The notes beneath the pieces are model-generated. The model did no database searches. It was not told where the DNA came from and saw nothing but the letters and a program-made list of their open reading frames with translations. The translations under genes were made by a program, and so were the position numbers. Positions 16,657 to 25,637 of a stretch of 64,000 nt of DNA are shown piece after piece. Within the stretch, counting starts at the first letter, position 1, and each line of letters starts with the position of its first letter. The stretch is from Alphaproteobacteria bacterium UBA1301 (GTDB taxonomy: Bacteria; Pseudomonadota; Alphaproteobacteria; Micropepsales; Micropepsaceae): NCBI GenBank assembly GCA_002307725.1, contig DBUB01000018.1, positions 186,001 to 250,000 on the forward strand, given 5' to 3'.

Positions 16657-16799
16657 AATCCAAGTGGGAGGCGGGTTATGGCCTGTCCTCGGGTAGGATT
16701 CAAGCAGCTTTTCCAATGGCCGTAAACCGGACGGCGGGTAGGCCGCGCGGCGGACTGCCGCCCCCAGGTCCAAGGCCCTGGTTTGCCAGTTTTCGCGGG

Positions 16800-19697
16800 T
16801 TATCCCCGCCCCGCGATCAGCCGCTCGAAGACCTGGTGAGCACGGGTCTGCCGGTCGGCCAGGAGATGCTGCAGGTTGTCGAAATCCGCCACCCCGGCAG
16901 CGCGGGTGAGCAGAACCTTGAGGCCGGAGGTCGCGGTATCCGGATCGAGCGCCCCGTCGAGGGCAATCCGCAGCACCTGCATCAGAGCGAGCTGCAACTC
17001 GGCGGCGGTTTTCAGAATGGCCGCATCGGCGTCGGTCAGAACCCCGGCCGTTGACAAGGCGTGCAAGGCGGCAAGCGTGCCCTGGTTCAGCACCGACGGA
17101 TCGGCCGGGGCGTAGCGCAGTTGCAAGGTCTGGGCGGTGAACTCGATGTCCATCAGACCGCCGCGGGCGTATTTCAAATCCCAAGCGCCTTTGGTCGGGA
17201 TGTTCTCCACCACTTTGCGGCGCATGCCAGCGGCATCGGCGGAAAGCTGCGGCCACGGGATCGGCCGGCAGAGCGTTTCGTGCACCACGGCGTCGATCTT
17301 GGCGGCAAGCGCCGCAGGCCCAGCAACCACACGCGCCCGCGTCAAGGCGAGGTGCTCCCAGGTCCAAGACTCGGTGGCGTGATAACGGGTGAAGGACTCC
17401 AGGCTGACTGCGGCCGGCCCCTTGTTGCCGGTGGGGCGCAGCTGCATGTCGACTTCGTAAAGCTCGCCTTCCGCCGTCGCCACCGTCAGCGCGGCGATGA
17501 ACCGTTGCGCCAAGCGGCCGTAGTACTGGCTGACCGCCAGAGGCTTGTTGCCGTCCGAAGCCTCCACGCCGGCGGGCGCCTCGTAGACGAAGATGAGATC
17601 GAGATCGCTGCCCGCCGTCATCTCGGCGCCGCCGAGCTTGCCCATGGCGATGACGGCAAACGCCCCGCCCGGCACGCGCCCGGCGGTTTCAGCGAGTTCG
17701 TCTTCGGTTCGCGTGATGAGCCCGTTGATGACGGTTTCGGCGATCGCGGCAAACGCGGGTCCGGCGGCATTGGGCTTGGCCAGCCCTTCGATGACTTGTA
17801 CCCCGACGCGGAAGATCTGCTCGTGGGCAAAGCGGCGGGCGGTATCCAGCGCCGGCTCATAACCCGCAACGCGCGTCAGAAGATCACCGAAGGTTTCGTC
17901 GAGTTCGGCCCGCACCGGCAGGGCCATCAGGAAACCAGGATCGAGCAACGCGTCAAGCGTGGCAGGGGCATGCGACAGGTGCTGCGCCAGCCGCGGCGCC
18001 GATCCGACGATCGAGGCGAGCAGATGCAGCAGCTCCGAATGGGCGAGCAACAACGAAAACACCTGCACGCCCGACGGCAAATTGGTGAGGAAGCGGTCGA
18101 ACTGGGCAAAGGCGGCATCGGGATCGGCGGTGGCGGCGAGCGCGGTGAGCAGCGCCGGGATCAATTTGGTAAGCAGTTCGCGCGACCGCTCCGAACGCGT
18201 GGCGCGGATGCGGCCGTGATGCCAGCCGCGGATTGCACCTGAGACATGCGCCGGATCGCGAAACCCCATGCGCTCGAGCGTTTCCAGGGTTTCGGGATCA
18301 TCTTCCACACCGGTGAAGACGAGGCTGCCGCCCTCGCCCGCCAGCGGCGCCGCGCGTTCGAACAGATGGGCGTAATGGCCCTGAACGGTGGCGAGCCGCT
18401 GGAGCAGCGCTTCGCTGAAGGACGCGGTGCCGGCAAACCCCATGAAGCAAGCGGTATGTGCCACTTCCTGCGGGTCTTTTGGAACCATGTGGGTCTGCTC
18501 GTCGTCCATCATCTGCAGACGATGCTCCAGGGTGCGCAGGAAGCGATAGCATTCGGTGAGTTCGCGCGCCGCGCCATCGCTGACCGCCCCGCGCCGCCTG
18601 AGCACTTCCATCGCACCCAAGGTGGACGGAACCCTAAGCGAGGGATCGCGGCCGCCGAGAATGAGCTGCTGGGTCTGTACGAAGAACTCGATTTCGCGAA
18701 TGCCGCCGCGGCCGAGCTTGATGTTGTGGCCGGCCACCGCAATTTCCGAATGGCCGTGATAAGCGTGAATCTGCCGTTTGATCGACTGGATATCTTCGAT
18801 CGCCGCAAAATCGAGATTGCGGCGCCAGATGAAGGGACCGATCACCTGTTTGAGGAAGGCGGCGGCGGCCGCGAGATCGCCAGCGCAAGCGCGTGCTTTG
18901 ATGAACGCGGCACGCTCCCAATTCTGGCCCATGCCTTCGTAATAGCTCTCCGCCGCTTCGGTCGAGATCGCGATCTGGGTGGCGCCGGCGTCAGGGCGAA
19001 GGCGCAGATCGACGCGGAAGACATAACCGTCGACCGTGATGTCGGCGATCAGCTTGACGATGTGCTTGATGATATCGACGGCGGCGCCGCGCGGATCCTC
19101 ACGCTTCAGGAACGGAAACTTGCCCGCGTCGTAGAAGACGACAAGGTCGATATCGCTCGAATAATTGAGCTCGAAGGCGCCGTATTTGCCCATGGCGAGA
19201 ACCACCAACCCAGTCGCGGCTTCGATGTCGGCGGCGGGCCAGCTTTCGAACGGCGTCCCAAACGCGGCGCGTTTCAAAGCAAAGCGCAAGGCGCCCGTGA
19301 CGGCGGCATCGGCAAAGCGGGTCAAAGACTGCGTAACGTCGTCCAGCGTGAAGGCGCCCGCAATGTCGGCCAGCGCTACGACCAGCGCCATCTGCCGCTT
19401 GGCTTGGCGCAGCGCCTGCATTGCCGCGATCTCCGTGCCAGCCTCAGCAGCGGCAAGCGCGGTTTCGCAGGCCTTGATCAAGAGCGCATAGGGACCTTCG
19501 GCGAACAGGCGCGGCAGTAGCGCAACCTCGCGCACCGCCAAACGGGAAAGATAAGCGCTGTTGCCGAAGGCCGACTCGAGCAGTGGGCGCGCCGCAGCGT
19601 CTGGCGCGAAGCCGACTTCGGCGAGCTGTTCGAAGGTACGCTGCGACCGGGAGCGGTCGAACGGCGTGGGCAACGAGGCGGGTGAGGGCGCAAACAT
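16800..19697 (-). CDS. glnE: Bifunctional glutamine synthetase adenylyltransferase/deadenylase
   Basis: 965 residues, normal length. Two nucleotidyltransferase domains in tandem: the N-terminal adenylyl-removase domain with YSSDIDLVVFYD (about 180-190) and the C-terminal adenylyltransferase domain with AGSDLDLIFVYE (about 697); each is followed by a helical GlnE/PII-uridylyltransferase-type domain. The enzyme adds AMP to, or removes it from, glutamine synthetase in response to PII, tuning nitrogen assimilation. It is the first chromosomal gene right of the tRNA-Gly. The next genes upstream encode a two-component pair, with a hairpin repeat in the gap. Confidence 0.97.
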   Translation of the reverse strand: MFAPSPASLPTPFDRSRSQRTFEQLAEVGFAPDAAARPLLESAFGNSAYLSRLAVREVALLPRLFAEGPYALLIKACETALAAAEAGTEIAAMQALRQAKRQMALVVALADIAGAFTLDDVTQSLTRFADAAVTGALRFALKRAAFGTPFESWPAADIEAATGLVVLAMGKYGAFELNYSSDIDLVVFYDAGKFPFLKREDPRGAAVDIIKHIVKLIADITVDGYVFRVDLRLRPDAGATQIAISTEAAESYYEGMGQNWERAAFIKARACAGDLAAAAAFLKQVIGPFIWRRNLDFAAIEDIQSIKRQIHAYHGHSEIAVAGHNIKLGRGGIREIEFFVQTQQLILGGRDPSLRVPSTLGAMEVLRRRGAVSDGAARELTECYRFLRTLEHRLQMMDDEQTHMVPKDPQEVAHTACFMGFAGTASFSEALLQRLATVQGHYAHLFERAAPLAGEGGSLVFTGVEDDPETLETLERMGFRDPAHVSGAIRGWHHGRIRATRSERSRELLTKLIPALLTALAATADPDAAFAQFDRFLTNLPSGVQVFSLLLAHSELLHLLASIVGSAPRLAQHLSHAPATLDALLDPGFLMALPVRAELDETFGDLLTRVAGYEPALDTARRFAHEQIFRVGVQVIEGLAKPNAAGPAFAAIAETVINGLITRTEDELAETAGRVPGGAFAVIAMGKLGGAEMTAGSDLDLIFVYEAPAGVEASDGNKPLAVSQYYGRLAQRFIAALTVATAEGELYEVDMQLRPTGNKGPAAVSLESFTRYHATESWTWEHLALTRARVVAGPAALAAKIDAVVHETLCRPIPWPQLSADAAGMRRKVVENIPTKGAWDLKYARGGLMDIEFTAQTLQLRYAPADPSVLNQGTLAALHALSTAGVLTDADAAILKTAAELQLALMQVLRIALDGALDPDTATSGLKVLLTRAAGVADFDNLQHLLADRQTRAHQVFERLIAGRG

Positions 19698-19710
19698 GGT
19701 TGGATATTAG

Positions 19711-19827
19711 AGCGAATAGGGGCGAGCGAATAGCACGCTTCGAGATGTCCGCCTACGCGGGCTCTGCGTGAGGGACCTCATCCCGGGGAGCGAGCGCCGC
19801 AAGCGACGCTATTCCCTATTCGCACCC
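19711..19827. repeat. GCGAATAG-type inverted repeat between glnE and sensor kinase genes
   Basis: AGCGAATAGGGGCGAGCGAATAG at the left is answered by GCTATTCCCTATTCGCACCC at the right (19808-19827). The same words form larger hairpins at 38584-38660 and 39143-39231, so this is a dispersed repeat family in this genome. The right arm overlaps the last codons of the kinase gene. Confidence 0.55.
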
Positions 19828-21230
19828 TTTTTCACGAACGTCCGCGGGAACGAGATCGTCGCTTTGAGACCCGGAGCGTTGTCGCCGAGGACCAGCTTGG
19901 CCTCGTGCATGCGGGCGACGGCCGCCACCAGGCTGAGCCCGAGACCCGTGCCGGGCGAATTGCGGCTCTTCTCCAGGCGGACAAAACGTTCCAGCACCCG
20001 GGTGCGATCCGCCGCCGGAATGCCGGCGCCAGAGTCGGCGACGGTGAGATCGATGCCAGCCGGCGTTTCACCAGCGGAAACCGTCACGTGCCCGCCCGCT
20101 GGGGTGTATTTGATGGCGTTGTCGATCAGATTGGCGAGCGCCTGGCTGACCAGGCTGCGGTTGCCTTCGACCGTGAGGACACCCGACGGCGCCACATCGA
20201 GCGCGATTTCCTTTTCCTCGGCCAGCGGGGCGTAGAGATCGGCAACGTCGGCGACGATCACCGACAAATCGATCGGCGCCATCGACCCGCGCGTCATGCC
20301 GGAATCCGCCTCAGCGATGAGAAGCAGCGCATTGAAGGTGCCGATCAGCCGATCGGTTTCGGCGATGGCCGCATCGATGTCGTCGAGGTGCGGATCTTCC
20401 GGGTTCAGCTTGCGCTGCATGTCTTCGAGGCGGTTACGCAAACGGTTGAGCGGCGTCCTGAGATCGTGCGCCACCGAATCCACCACCTCGCGCATACCCT
20501 TCATCAGCCGTTCGGTGCGATCCAGCATGAGGTTCAGGTTTTCGGCAAGCGTATCGAATTCGTCGTGGCGGCCGGTAAGAGGGACACGGCGCGAGAAATC
20601 GCCGGCCACGATCTCGGAACTGGTGCGGGTGATGGCATCGAGACGGCGCAGCAGGTTTCGGCTCATCGAGACGCCGCCCGCGATGCCGAACAACAGCATC
20701 AGCCCGACGCTCCATGGAATCGAGGTGAGGAACTTCTTGCGCGATGATTTCTGATCGGTGATATCGCGCGCCACCAGCAGGAAATATCCGCCTTGCAGCC
20801 AGAAGCCCTGGCCGCGCGCCATGCGCGTGACATCCTCGCCTTGCATGCTGCGCTGATAGTCGAACTCCACCACATAGCGGTTGATCGTCTTGGCCGAGGT
20901 CGGCAGCTCGACCAGATTGCCGGCAAGCACGCTGTTGGTCGGACTTTGCAGAAGATAAAGGCCATTGCCATGCTGGGCGACCCGCGCCGTGATGACATCC
21001 GACAGGCCAATGACGCCGGTACGCTGGTACTGCTCCCTAAGACCGCTGACCTCGGCTTCAATGGTCTCGTCAGTCTGGGCATCGAGCGCGCGCTGGGCGT
21101 TCCACCAAGTGAACGCCACCAACGCGGTCGCCGACACCACGTAGAAAAAGACAAAAACGAGGGTGATGCGGAAAGCCTGCGTTTGCAGGACCCGCTGCGC
21201 CCAGTGCCAAAAGCCGCTATTTCGCCGCAC
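19809..21230 (-). CDS. Sensor histidine kinase (two-component system)
   Basis: 473 residues, GTG start. N-terminal membrane helix (ITLVFVFFYVVSATALVAF), a periplasmic domain of about 120 residues, a second helix (SVGLMLLFGIAGGVSM), HAMP domain, DHp domain with the phospho-acceptor His255 in VAHDLRTPL, and an ATPase domain with NLIDNAIKYT (N box), DSGAGIP (G1) and GTGLGLSLV (G2). All catalytic boxes are present. It overlaps the response regulator gene upstream by 14 nt. The signal is unknown; the general type resembles CusS/QseC-like kinases. Confidence 0.93.
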   Translation of the reverse strand: MRRNSGFWHWAQRVLQTQAFRITLVFVFFYVVSATALVAFTWWNAQRALDAQTDETIEAEVSGLREQYQRTGVIGLSDVITARVAQHGNGLYLLQSPTNSVLAGNLVELPTSAKTINRYVVEFDYQRSMQGEDVTRMARGQGFWLQGGYFLLVARDITDQKSSRKKFLTSIPWSVGLMLLFGIAGGVSMSRNLLRRLDAITRTSSEIVAGDFSRRVPLTGRHDEFDTLAENLNLMLDRTERLMKGMREVVDSVAHDLRTPLNRLRNRLEDMQRKLNPEDPHLDDIDAAIAETDRLIGTFNALLLIAEADSGMTRGSMAPIDLSVIVADVADLYAPLAEEKEIALDVAPSGVLTVEGNRSLVSQALANLIDNAIKYTPAGGHVTVSAGETPAGIDLTVADSGAGIPAADRTRVLERFVRLEKSRNSPGTGLGLSLVAAVARMHEAKLVLGDNAPGLKATISFPRTFVKKGANRE

Positions 21231-21894
21231 GGATCATGTAACCCGCGCCACGGACCGTATGCAGAAGCGCCGTCTGGAAGCCTTTGTCGATCTTGGCCCT
21301 GAGACGGGAGATGTGCACATCGATCACGTTGGTTTGCGGATCGAAGTGATATTCCCACACGCTTTCGAGCAGCATGGTGCGCGTCACCACCTGACCGGCA
21401 TGCCGCATGAGATATTCGAGCAGGCGGAATTCGCGCGGCTGAAGGTCGATCGCCTGGGCCTCGCGCGTGGCGGTGCGAGTCAAGAGATCGAGTTCGAGGT
21501 CGCCAACCGCGAGCTTGGTCTTCACCGCCGCCGGGGCCCGCCGCCGCATCAACGCATCGATGCGCGCGAGGAGTTCGACGAAGGCATAGGGCTTGGTGAG
21601 ATAATCATCGCCACCGGCCTTGAGGCCTTTGACGCGATCGTCCACTTCCGATAACGCGCTCAGAAATAGGACGGGCATGGTGTTGCCGTGCTCGCGCATC
21701 TCGGCAACCACATTCAAGCCGTCCATCTTCGGCAACATCCGGTCGATAATCGCGCAATCATAGGGACGGGACAGCGCCAGCGTGAGACCGGTGTCGCCAT
21801 CGGCGGCATCATCAACCACATGACCGGCTTCCTTCAGCCCATTCACCAGATATCGCTGCGCCTCAAGATCGTCTTCCACGACGAGGATGCGCAT
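21217..21894 (-). CDS. OmpR/PhoB-family response regulator
   Basis: 225 residues from ATG 21894 (MRILVVEDD); the longer frame upstream is a shadow. Receiver domain with acidic pair (EDD), phospho-acceptor Asp51 in IIDRMLPKMDG and Lys in YLTKPYAFVELL; C-terminal winged-helix DNA-binding domain with RREFRLLEYL..., VWEYHFDPQTNVIDVHISRL. First gene of the operon with its kinase (14-nt overlap). It regulates target promoters after phosphorylation; targets unknown. The neighbouring Do-type protease gene just upstream, same strand, makes an envelope-stress role plausible but not shown. Confidence 0.94.
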   Translation of the reverse strand: MRILVVEDDLEAQRYLVNGLKEAGHVVDDAADGDTGLTLALSRPYDCAIIDRMLPKMDGLNVVAEMREHGNTMPVLFLSALSEVDDRVKGLKAGGDDYLTKPYAFVELLARIDALMRRRAPAAVKTKLAVGDLELDLLTRTATREAQAIDLQPREFRLLEYLMRHAGQVVTRTMLLESVWEYHFDPQTNVIDVHISRLRAKIDKGFQTALLHTVRGAGYMIRAAK

Positions 21895-22027
21895 GCCTGT
21901 CTCCACTTCATATGAAACCGAATTACGGGGGCCGCACCGGCGGCAGCAACGGAGGGATTGGGGGCAGCCACCACCGGCGCGGGGGCCGGGCCTCACCCTT
22001 CATCAGGATGAAGCCCGTTACGAGAAC

Positions 22028-23599
22028 TTACGTCCGATCGATCGGCACCGCTACGAAATGCGCGGTCCCTTCCGTGGTCACCAGAAGAAGCACACTCTTG
22101 ACGCCTGCCGAATGCGCCGCGGCAACGCTTTTCTCGACGTCCTGCGGTGTATGCACGGCCTTGTTGCGGACCGAGACGACGACATCGCCGGGCTGCAAGC
22201 CCTGTTCGGCGGCGTTGGAGTCGGGGTCCACCTGGGTCACCAAAACGCCTTGGGCGCTTTCATCGAGATTGTAGGCGCGGCGTACTTCCGGCGTCAGAGC
22301 GGTGAGGCCGAGCCCCATCGCCTTGCCGGTGGGGGCAATTCCCGCCGGCGCGCCGCTCTGCGGATCGAAATTGGCCGCAACCTGCACATCTTTCTTGGCG
22401 CCGATGGTGACGTTGACCGCTTGGCGCTGACCATCACGCTGGACGGTGAACACCGCCGATTTGCCAGCTTGCAGGGAGGCCACGCGACGCGTCACGTCGT
22501 GCGCATCGTTGACGTCTTTGCCGTTGATGGCGACGATCAAATCGCCCTGACGCAGACCGGCGCGGGCCGCCGGGCTGTCGGGCACCACCGAGGCCACCAG
22601 CGCACCCTTGGGATCCTGCACACCGAGCGAGGCGGCGATCTCCGGCGTCACCGGTTGGATCTGCACACCGAGCCAGCCGCGCGCGACACGGCCATGGGCC
22701 TGCAACGCCGCCACCACGTCCTTGATGGTCGACGAGGGAATGGCGAAGCCGATGCCGATGCTGCCGCCGGTGGGCGAGAAGATCATCGAATTCATGCCGA
22801 TCACCTGACCACGCAGGTCGAAGGTCGGACCACCCGAATTGCCCCGGTTGATCGGAGCGTCGATCTGGATGAAGTCGGTGTAGGGCTGCTCGGCATTGCC
22901 GATATCGCGGCCGATCGACGACACAATACCAGCCGTAACAGTGTTCGACAGACCGAACGGATTTCCGACCGCCACAACCCAATCGCCGACGCGCAGCGCA
23001 CGGTCGTTGCCGAATTCGACCGTCGGCAGCGGCTTGTCGGCCTTGACCCTGAGCAGCGCCACATCGGTGGCCGGATCGGTACCGATCAGTTTGGCGTCAA
23101 AGCTGCGCCCATCCGGCAGCTTCACCTTGATCTTGGTGGCGCCATCGACGACGTGATTGTTGGTCACGATCAGGCCGGACTTGTCGATGATAAAGCCCGA
23201 CCCCATCGAGGTTGCCTTGCGGGCCTGGGGCTTCATCTGCGGCATGCCGCGGCCGCCGAACTGGCGGAAGAACTCCTTGAAACCCTCCGGCACGTCCTGG
23301 GCGTCAGACGGACTGACCTTTTCTTCCGCCGTGACGCTGACCACCGCCGGGCTGACGCGCTCGACCAGATCGGCAAAGCTGAACGGTGTTCCGTTTTCCA
23401 TCATTCGCGTTGGCGAGCCACCTTGGCTGCCGCGATCCGGCGCCTCGTAGCGGGCGACACCCGCCGAACCGGCATCCGCCGATCGTTCGGGCAGGAGTGC
23501 GTAAGCCCCAAAACTCACCAGGACGACTGCCGCGGCTGACGTGACGGCCAGCAACGCCTTGTTGCGCTTTACGTATGCCATGACCTGCTCTTTGTTCAT
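22028..23599 (-). CDS. Do/DegP-family periplasmic serine endoprotease
   Basis: 523 residues from ATG 23599 (ribosome binding site GGAGAG 8 nt before); an in-frame GTG lies 9 nt upstream. N-terminal membrane anchor or uncleaved signal (LLAVTSAAAVVLVSFGAYAL). Trypsin-like domain with catalytic His (TNNHVVDG), Asp (TDVALLRV) and Ser (NRGNSGGP), about residues 149, 179 and 255, followed by two PDZ domains (GLRQGDLIVAINGKDV; GLQPGDVVVSVRNKAV). It degrades or refolds misfolded envelope proteins. Upstream of a two-component operon in the same direction, about 130 nt apart. Confidence 0.95.
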   Translation of the reverse strand: MNKEQVMAYVKRNKALLAVTSAAAVVLVSFGAYALLPERSADAGSAGVARYEAPDRGSQGGSPTRMMENGTPFSFADLVERVSPAVVSVTAEEKVSPSDAQDVPEGFKEFFRQFGGRGMPQMKPQARKATSMGSGFIIDKSGLIVTNNHVVDGATKIKVKLPDGRSFDAKLIGTDPATDVALLRVKADKPLPTVEFGNDRALRVGDWVVAVGNPFGLSNTVTAGIVSSIGRDIGNAEQPYTDFIQIDAPINRGNSGGPTFDLRGQVIGMNSMIFSPTGGSIGIGFAIPSSTIKDVVAALQAHGRVARGWLGVQIQPVTPEIAASLGVQDPKGALVASVVPDSPAARAGLRQGDLIVAINGKDVNDAHDVTRRVASLQAGKSAVFTVQRDGQRQAVNVTIGAKKDVQVAANFDPQSGAPAGIAPTGKAMGLGLTALTPEVRRAYNLDESAQGVLVTQVDPDSNAAEQGLQPGDVVVSVRNKAVHTPQDVEKSVAAAHSAGVKSVLLLVTTEGTAHFVAVPIDRT

Positions 23600-23699
23600 T
23601 GATCCCACTCTCCATCGATTGTGGAGTATGCTTGAGATACGACCAAGAGATTGCTATATTATTGCTTGGACGTGAATTACAAGTAATTCTTCGTATAGA

Positions 23700-24149
23700 T
23701 CAACGCTTGCCGGACGTTTCCTGCCAGCGCCCCGTGCGCTTTAGCGCGTCCACGACCTCCGGGGGCATGTATTTCTCGTCATGCTTGGCGAGCACCTGGC
23801 TGGCCTCGAACGTTCCGGAACCATCCAAGCTCCCAACCGCCACCACGCCCTGCCCCTCGCGGAACAACGCCGGAAGATCCCCGGCATAACGGACCGGAAC
23901 GGTGGCGCGGCCGTCACCGACCACGAAGCGGACCACGGCACCCGGTCCCCGCTGCAGCGACTTCGGCGCGACGATGCCGCCAATGCGGAACGCCACGCCC
24001 GGCGCCACATGCTTCGCATAAACGTCGGACGGACCATAGAAATAGAGGACGTTGTCCTTCAACGCCGCGAGCGACAATCCGGCCGCACCAGCCCCTCCGG
24101 CCAATAGGGCCAGGACGAAATAGAGGCGGCGGCGTTTGCGGGCGTTCAT
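23700..24149 (-). CDS. ccmE: Cytochrome c maturation heme chaperone
   Basis: 149 residues from ATG 24149. One N-terminal membrane helix (FVLALLAGGAGAAGLSLAAL), then the OB-fold periplasmic domain (FRIGGIVAPKSL, VRFVVGDG) and the C-terminal LAKHDEKYMPPEV with the heme-binding His123 and Tyr127. CcmE takes heme from CcmC and hands it to CcmF/H. The other ccm genes are not in the window, so ccmE is separated from ccmF/H, or the rest of the operon has moved; the gene upstream is unrelated. Confidence 0.95.
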   Translation of the reverse strand: MNARKRRRLYFVLALLAGGAGAAGLSLAALKDNVLYFYGPSDVYAKHVAPGVAFRIGGIVAPKSLQRGPGAVVRFVVGDGRATVPVRYAGDLPALFREGQGVVAVGSLDGSGTFEASQVLAKHDEKYMPPEVVDALKRTGRWQETSGKR

Positions 24150-24209
24150 GGCGGACTCTGTTGCAAGCACATTCGATAATAGGCGGACGCGGGCAAAGGG
24201 GAAATTCGC

Positions 24210-24290
24210 ATGAAGGTTTTCCGGACCGTGGCGGCGCTTGCGGCGGCCAAGCTCTTCAAAGTGCTGCTGGTACTGAAGAAGGTGGAGTAA
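24210..24290 (+). CDS. Possible 26-residue membrane-like peptide
   Basis: ATG at 24210 with AAAGGGG about 6 nt before it and a TAA stop. The peptide MKVFRTVAALAAAKLFKVLL with a charged end is amphipathic or membrane-like. It diverges from ccmE. Too short to judge; listed because the ribosome binding site is good. Confidence 0.3.
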   Translation: MKVFRTVAALAAAKLFKVLLVLKKVE

Positions 24291-24310
24291 GCGGAGCCGC
24301 TCCTAGAACG

Positions 24311-24751
24311 CTATTTGAAACCCGCTTTTTTTCGCATCTTCAAAATGATGCCGAGTAATTCAAGAGAGTTTGCAGACAGATGGCCGATCGCTGGGTTGGC
24401 ATACTTGGTGCTCGGCGGAACGAAGAACTCCTGTGCCCAGGGAAGCCATAGGTGATGATCCATGTCGAACCGCGTCGCCTGATACAGACCTGCCGCATCC
24501 ATATCCTGGTAATTTTCGACGAAGAAATCGAGCGGTCTGGTGTCGTGTTTGAGCTTGGATGTGCCGTAGATGACATGCACTTCCGGTAGATCATCTTCGG
24601 ACAAAGCCGTCTCAGCAATGAGCCCCGGCCGCGATTTTGGACCGGGGTTGCCAAGGTCAAGATGTTCGGGAAACCGGCACCAGACAATGTCCAGCGCTGC
24701 CGGAAGCGTTGTTACGGGGTAATATTTCCATTTCGCAGCTGGGGGCGCCAC
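24311..24751 (-). CDS. Hypothetical protein with weak MazF/PemK resemblance
   Basis: 146 residues, GTG start. ALDIVWCRFPEHLDLGNPGPKSRPGLI resembles the start of MazF/PemK toxins (a DIVW strand, then a KxRPGLI segment carrying the conserved Arg-Pro); the rest does not show a clear MazF pattern (VEVIYGTSK-like strand, then a helical end). MazF-type toxins are mRNA endonucleases. The preceding gene on the same strand, 3 nt away, is small and could be a partner. I rate the toxin reading as possible only. Confidence 0.6.
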   Translation of the reverse strand: MAPPAAKWKYYPVTTLPAALDIVWCRFPEHLDLGNPGPKSRPGLIAETALSEDDLPEVHVIYGTSKLKHDTRPLDFFVENYQDMDAAGLYQATRFDMDHHLWLPWAQEFFVPPSTKYANPAIGHLSANSLELLGIILKMRKKAGFK

Positions 24752-24754
24752 GGC

Positions 24755-24943
24755 TCAGGCCGTGAAAGGCCATTCGAACCCGCTGATGCGAGTCCGCTTG
24801 TGGTTTGGCTCATTGAGGTCCTTGACCTCTTCACGCAGCTTCTCGAAAGCTTCCACGCTGATTTCGTCGTGATAATCAGCAACCGGAATTTCGGGTCGAA
24901 CAGCAACGTGGCGGCATCCACCTTTGGGGCGAGTACCATTCAT
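24755..24943 (-). CDS. Small hypothetical protein paired with the MazF-like gene
   Basis: 62 residues from ATG 24943 (MNGTRPKGGC). Basic N-terminus, then a helical acidic segment (ISVEAFEKLREEVKDLNEPN) and a basic end. Antitoxins of MazF-type pairs are small and lie directly upstream, as here, but no known antitoxin DNA-binding motif is visible. Ends 3 nt before the downstream start, so the two are co-transcribed. Confidence 0.5.
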   Translation of the reverse strand: MNGTRPKGGCRHVAVRPEIPVADYHDEISVEAFEKLREEVKDLNEPNHKRTRISGFEWPFTA

Positions 24944-25295
24944 CGTTGGCTCCCTTTGAACGTCAAAGAGCGTAACACAGACAAGCGAGCGACGTTCCCG
25001 TTGCTTGTCCCAACCCCTCCAGCGCTCGCGAACGCTACCCCGCAAACGGCTATCATGTGATTAACCTGCACACCGTTGCCCGGTTCCGTCAACTCGCGGA
25101 AATTGCGCAGCAGGGTCATGGCGATCGTATCGTATCGCACTGTAGCGAAAAAAAGACAGTATTTCCCTACGCTTACCTCAGCTCTTCGTAATAACAGTTA
25201 TCATTCAGGCATCATAAACGACCAATTTAGCAACCGCCCATGTCCCGGCAACAATTTGGCGGGACGGCATCTTCTTCCTTGATGAACGGAAGGGC
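24944..25295. other. Intergenic region with no recognised feature
   Basis: 352 nt, less GC-rich toward the right part. Short frames only, none with a ribosome binding site. It should hold the promoter of the small gene pair to the left. Confidence 0.4.
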
Positions 25296-25637
25296 TCAGT
25301 GCCCGCCAGCGTGGAAGATCTCTTCCGCCAGGCCGGTGTTGTATTGCAGTCCGTCGACGGTGAGCGTGATCCGGTGCGGCCAGTCGGCGCGTGCCAGACC
25401 TTTGCGGGTCAAGGCGTGCCATACCGCTTCGTTGAACAGGCCGGAGGTATCCTTGGTCGCCACCACGGCGCCCCCGAGGTGGAAGTGATCGCCGTGCGGC
25501 TGCGGAAAGCGGGTAATGGTGATCTCGCCATTGGCCTCACGTGCGGCAGAGTCGGGCAAGCTGGCCAGACCCTGCAAAACCGTCAGGGTACGCAGCTGCA
25601 GCGGATTAAGTTTGAGCGGATTGGATTTCGGTGACAT
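25296..25637 (-). CDS. Hypothetical protein overlapping the CoA transferase gene
   Basis: 113 residues from ATG 25637 (MSPKSNPLKLNP). LRTLTVLQGLASLPD, then HGDHFHLGGAVVATKDTSGL and HRITLTVDG; His-rich but no known motif. Its first 32 nt overlap the end of the CoA transferase gene upstream on the same strand, so the two are coupled. Cytoplasmic by appearance. Not recognised. Confidence 0.7.
   Translation of the reverse strand: MSPKSNPLKLNPLQLRTLTVLQGLASLPDSAAREANGEITITRFPQPHGDHFHLGGAVVATKDTSGLFNEAVWHALTRKGLARADWPHRITLTVDGLQYNTGLAEEIFHAGGH

Noticed and set aside
18246..19520. 424-codon plus-strand frame inside glnE
   Set aside because: Antisense to glnE; no ribosome binding site, no domain.
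21887..23539. 550-codon plus-strand frame opposite the Do-type protease gene
   Set aside because: Antisense shadow of a gene with clear catalytic and PDZ motifs; the product is His/Arg/Gly-rich without domains.
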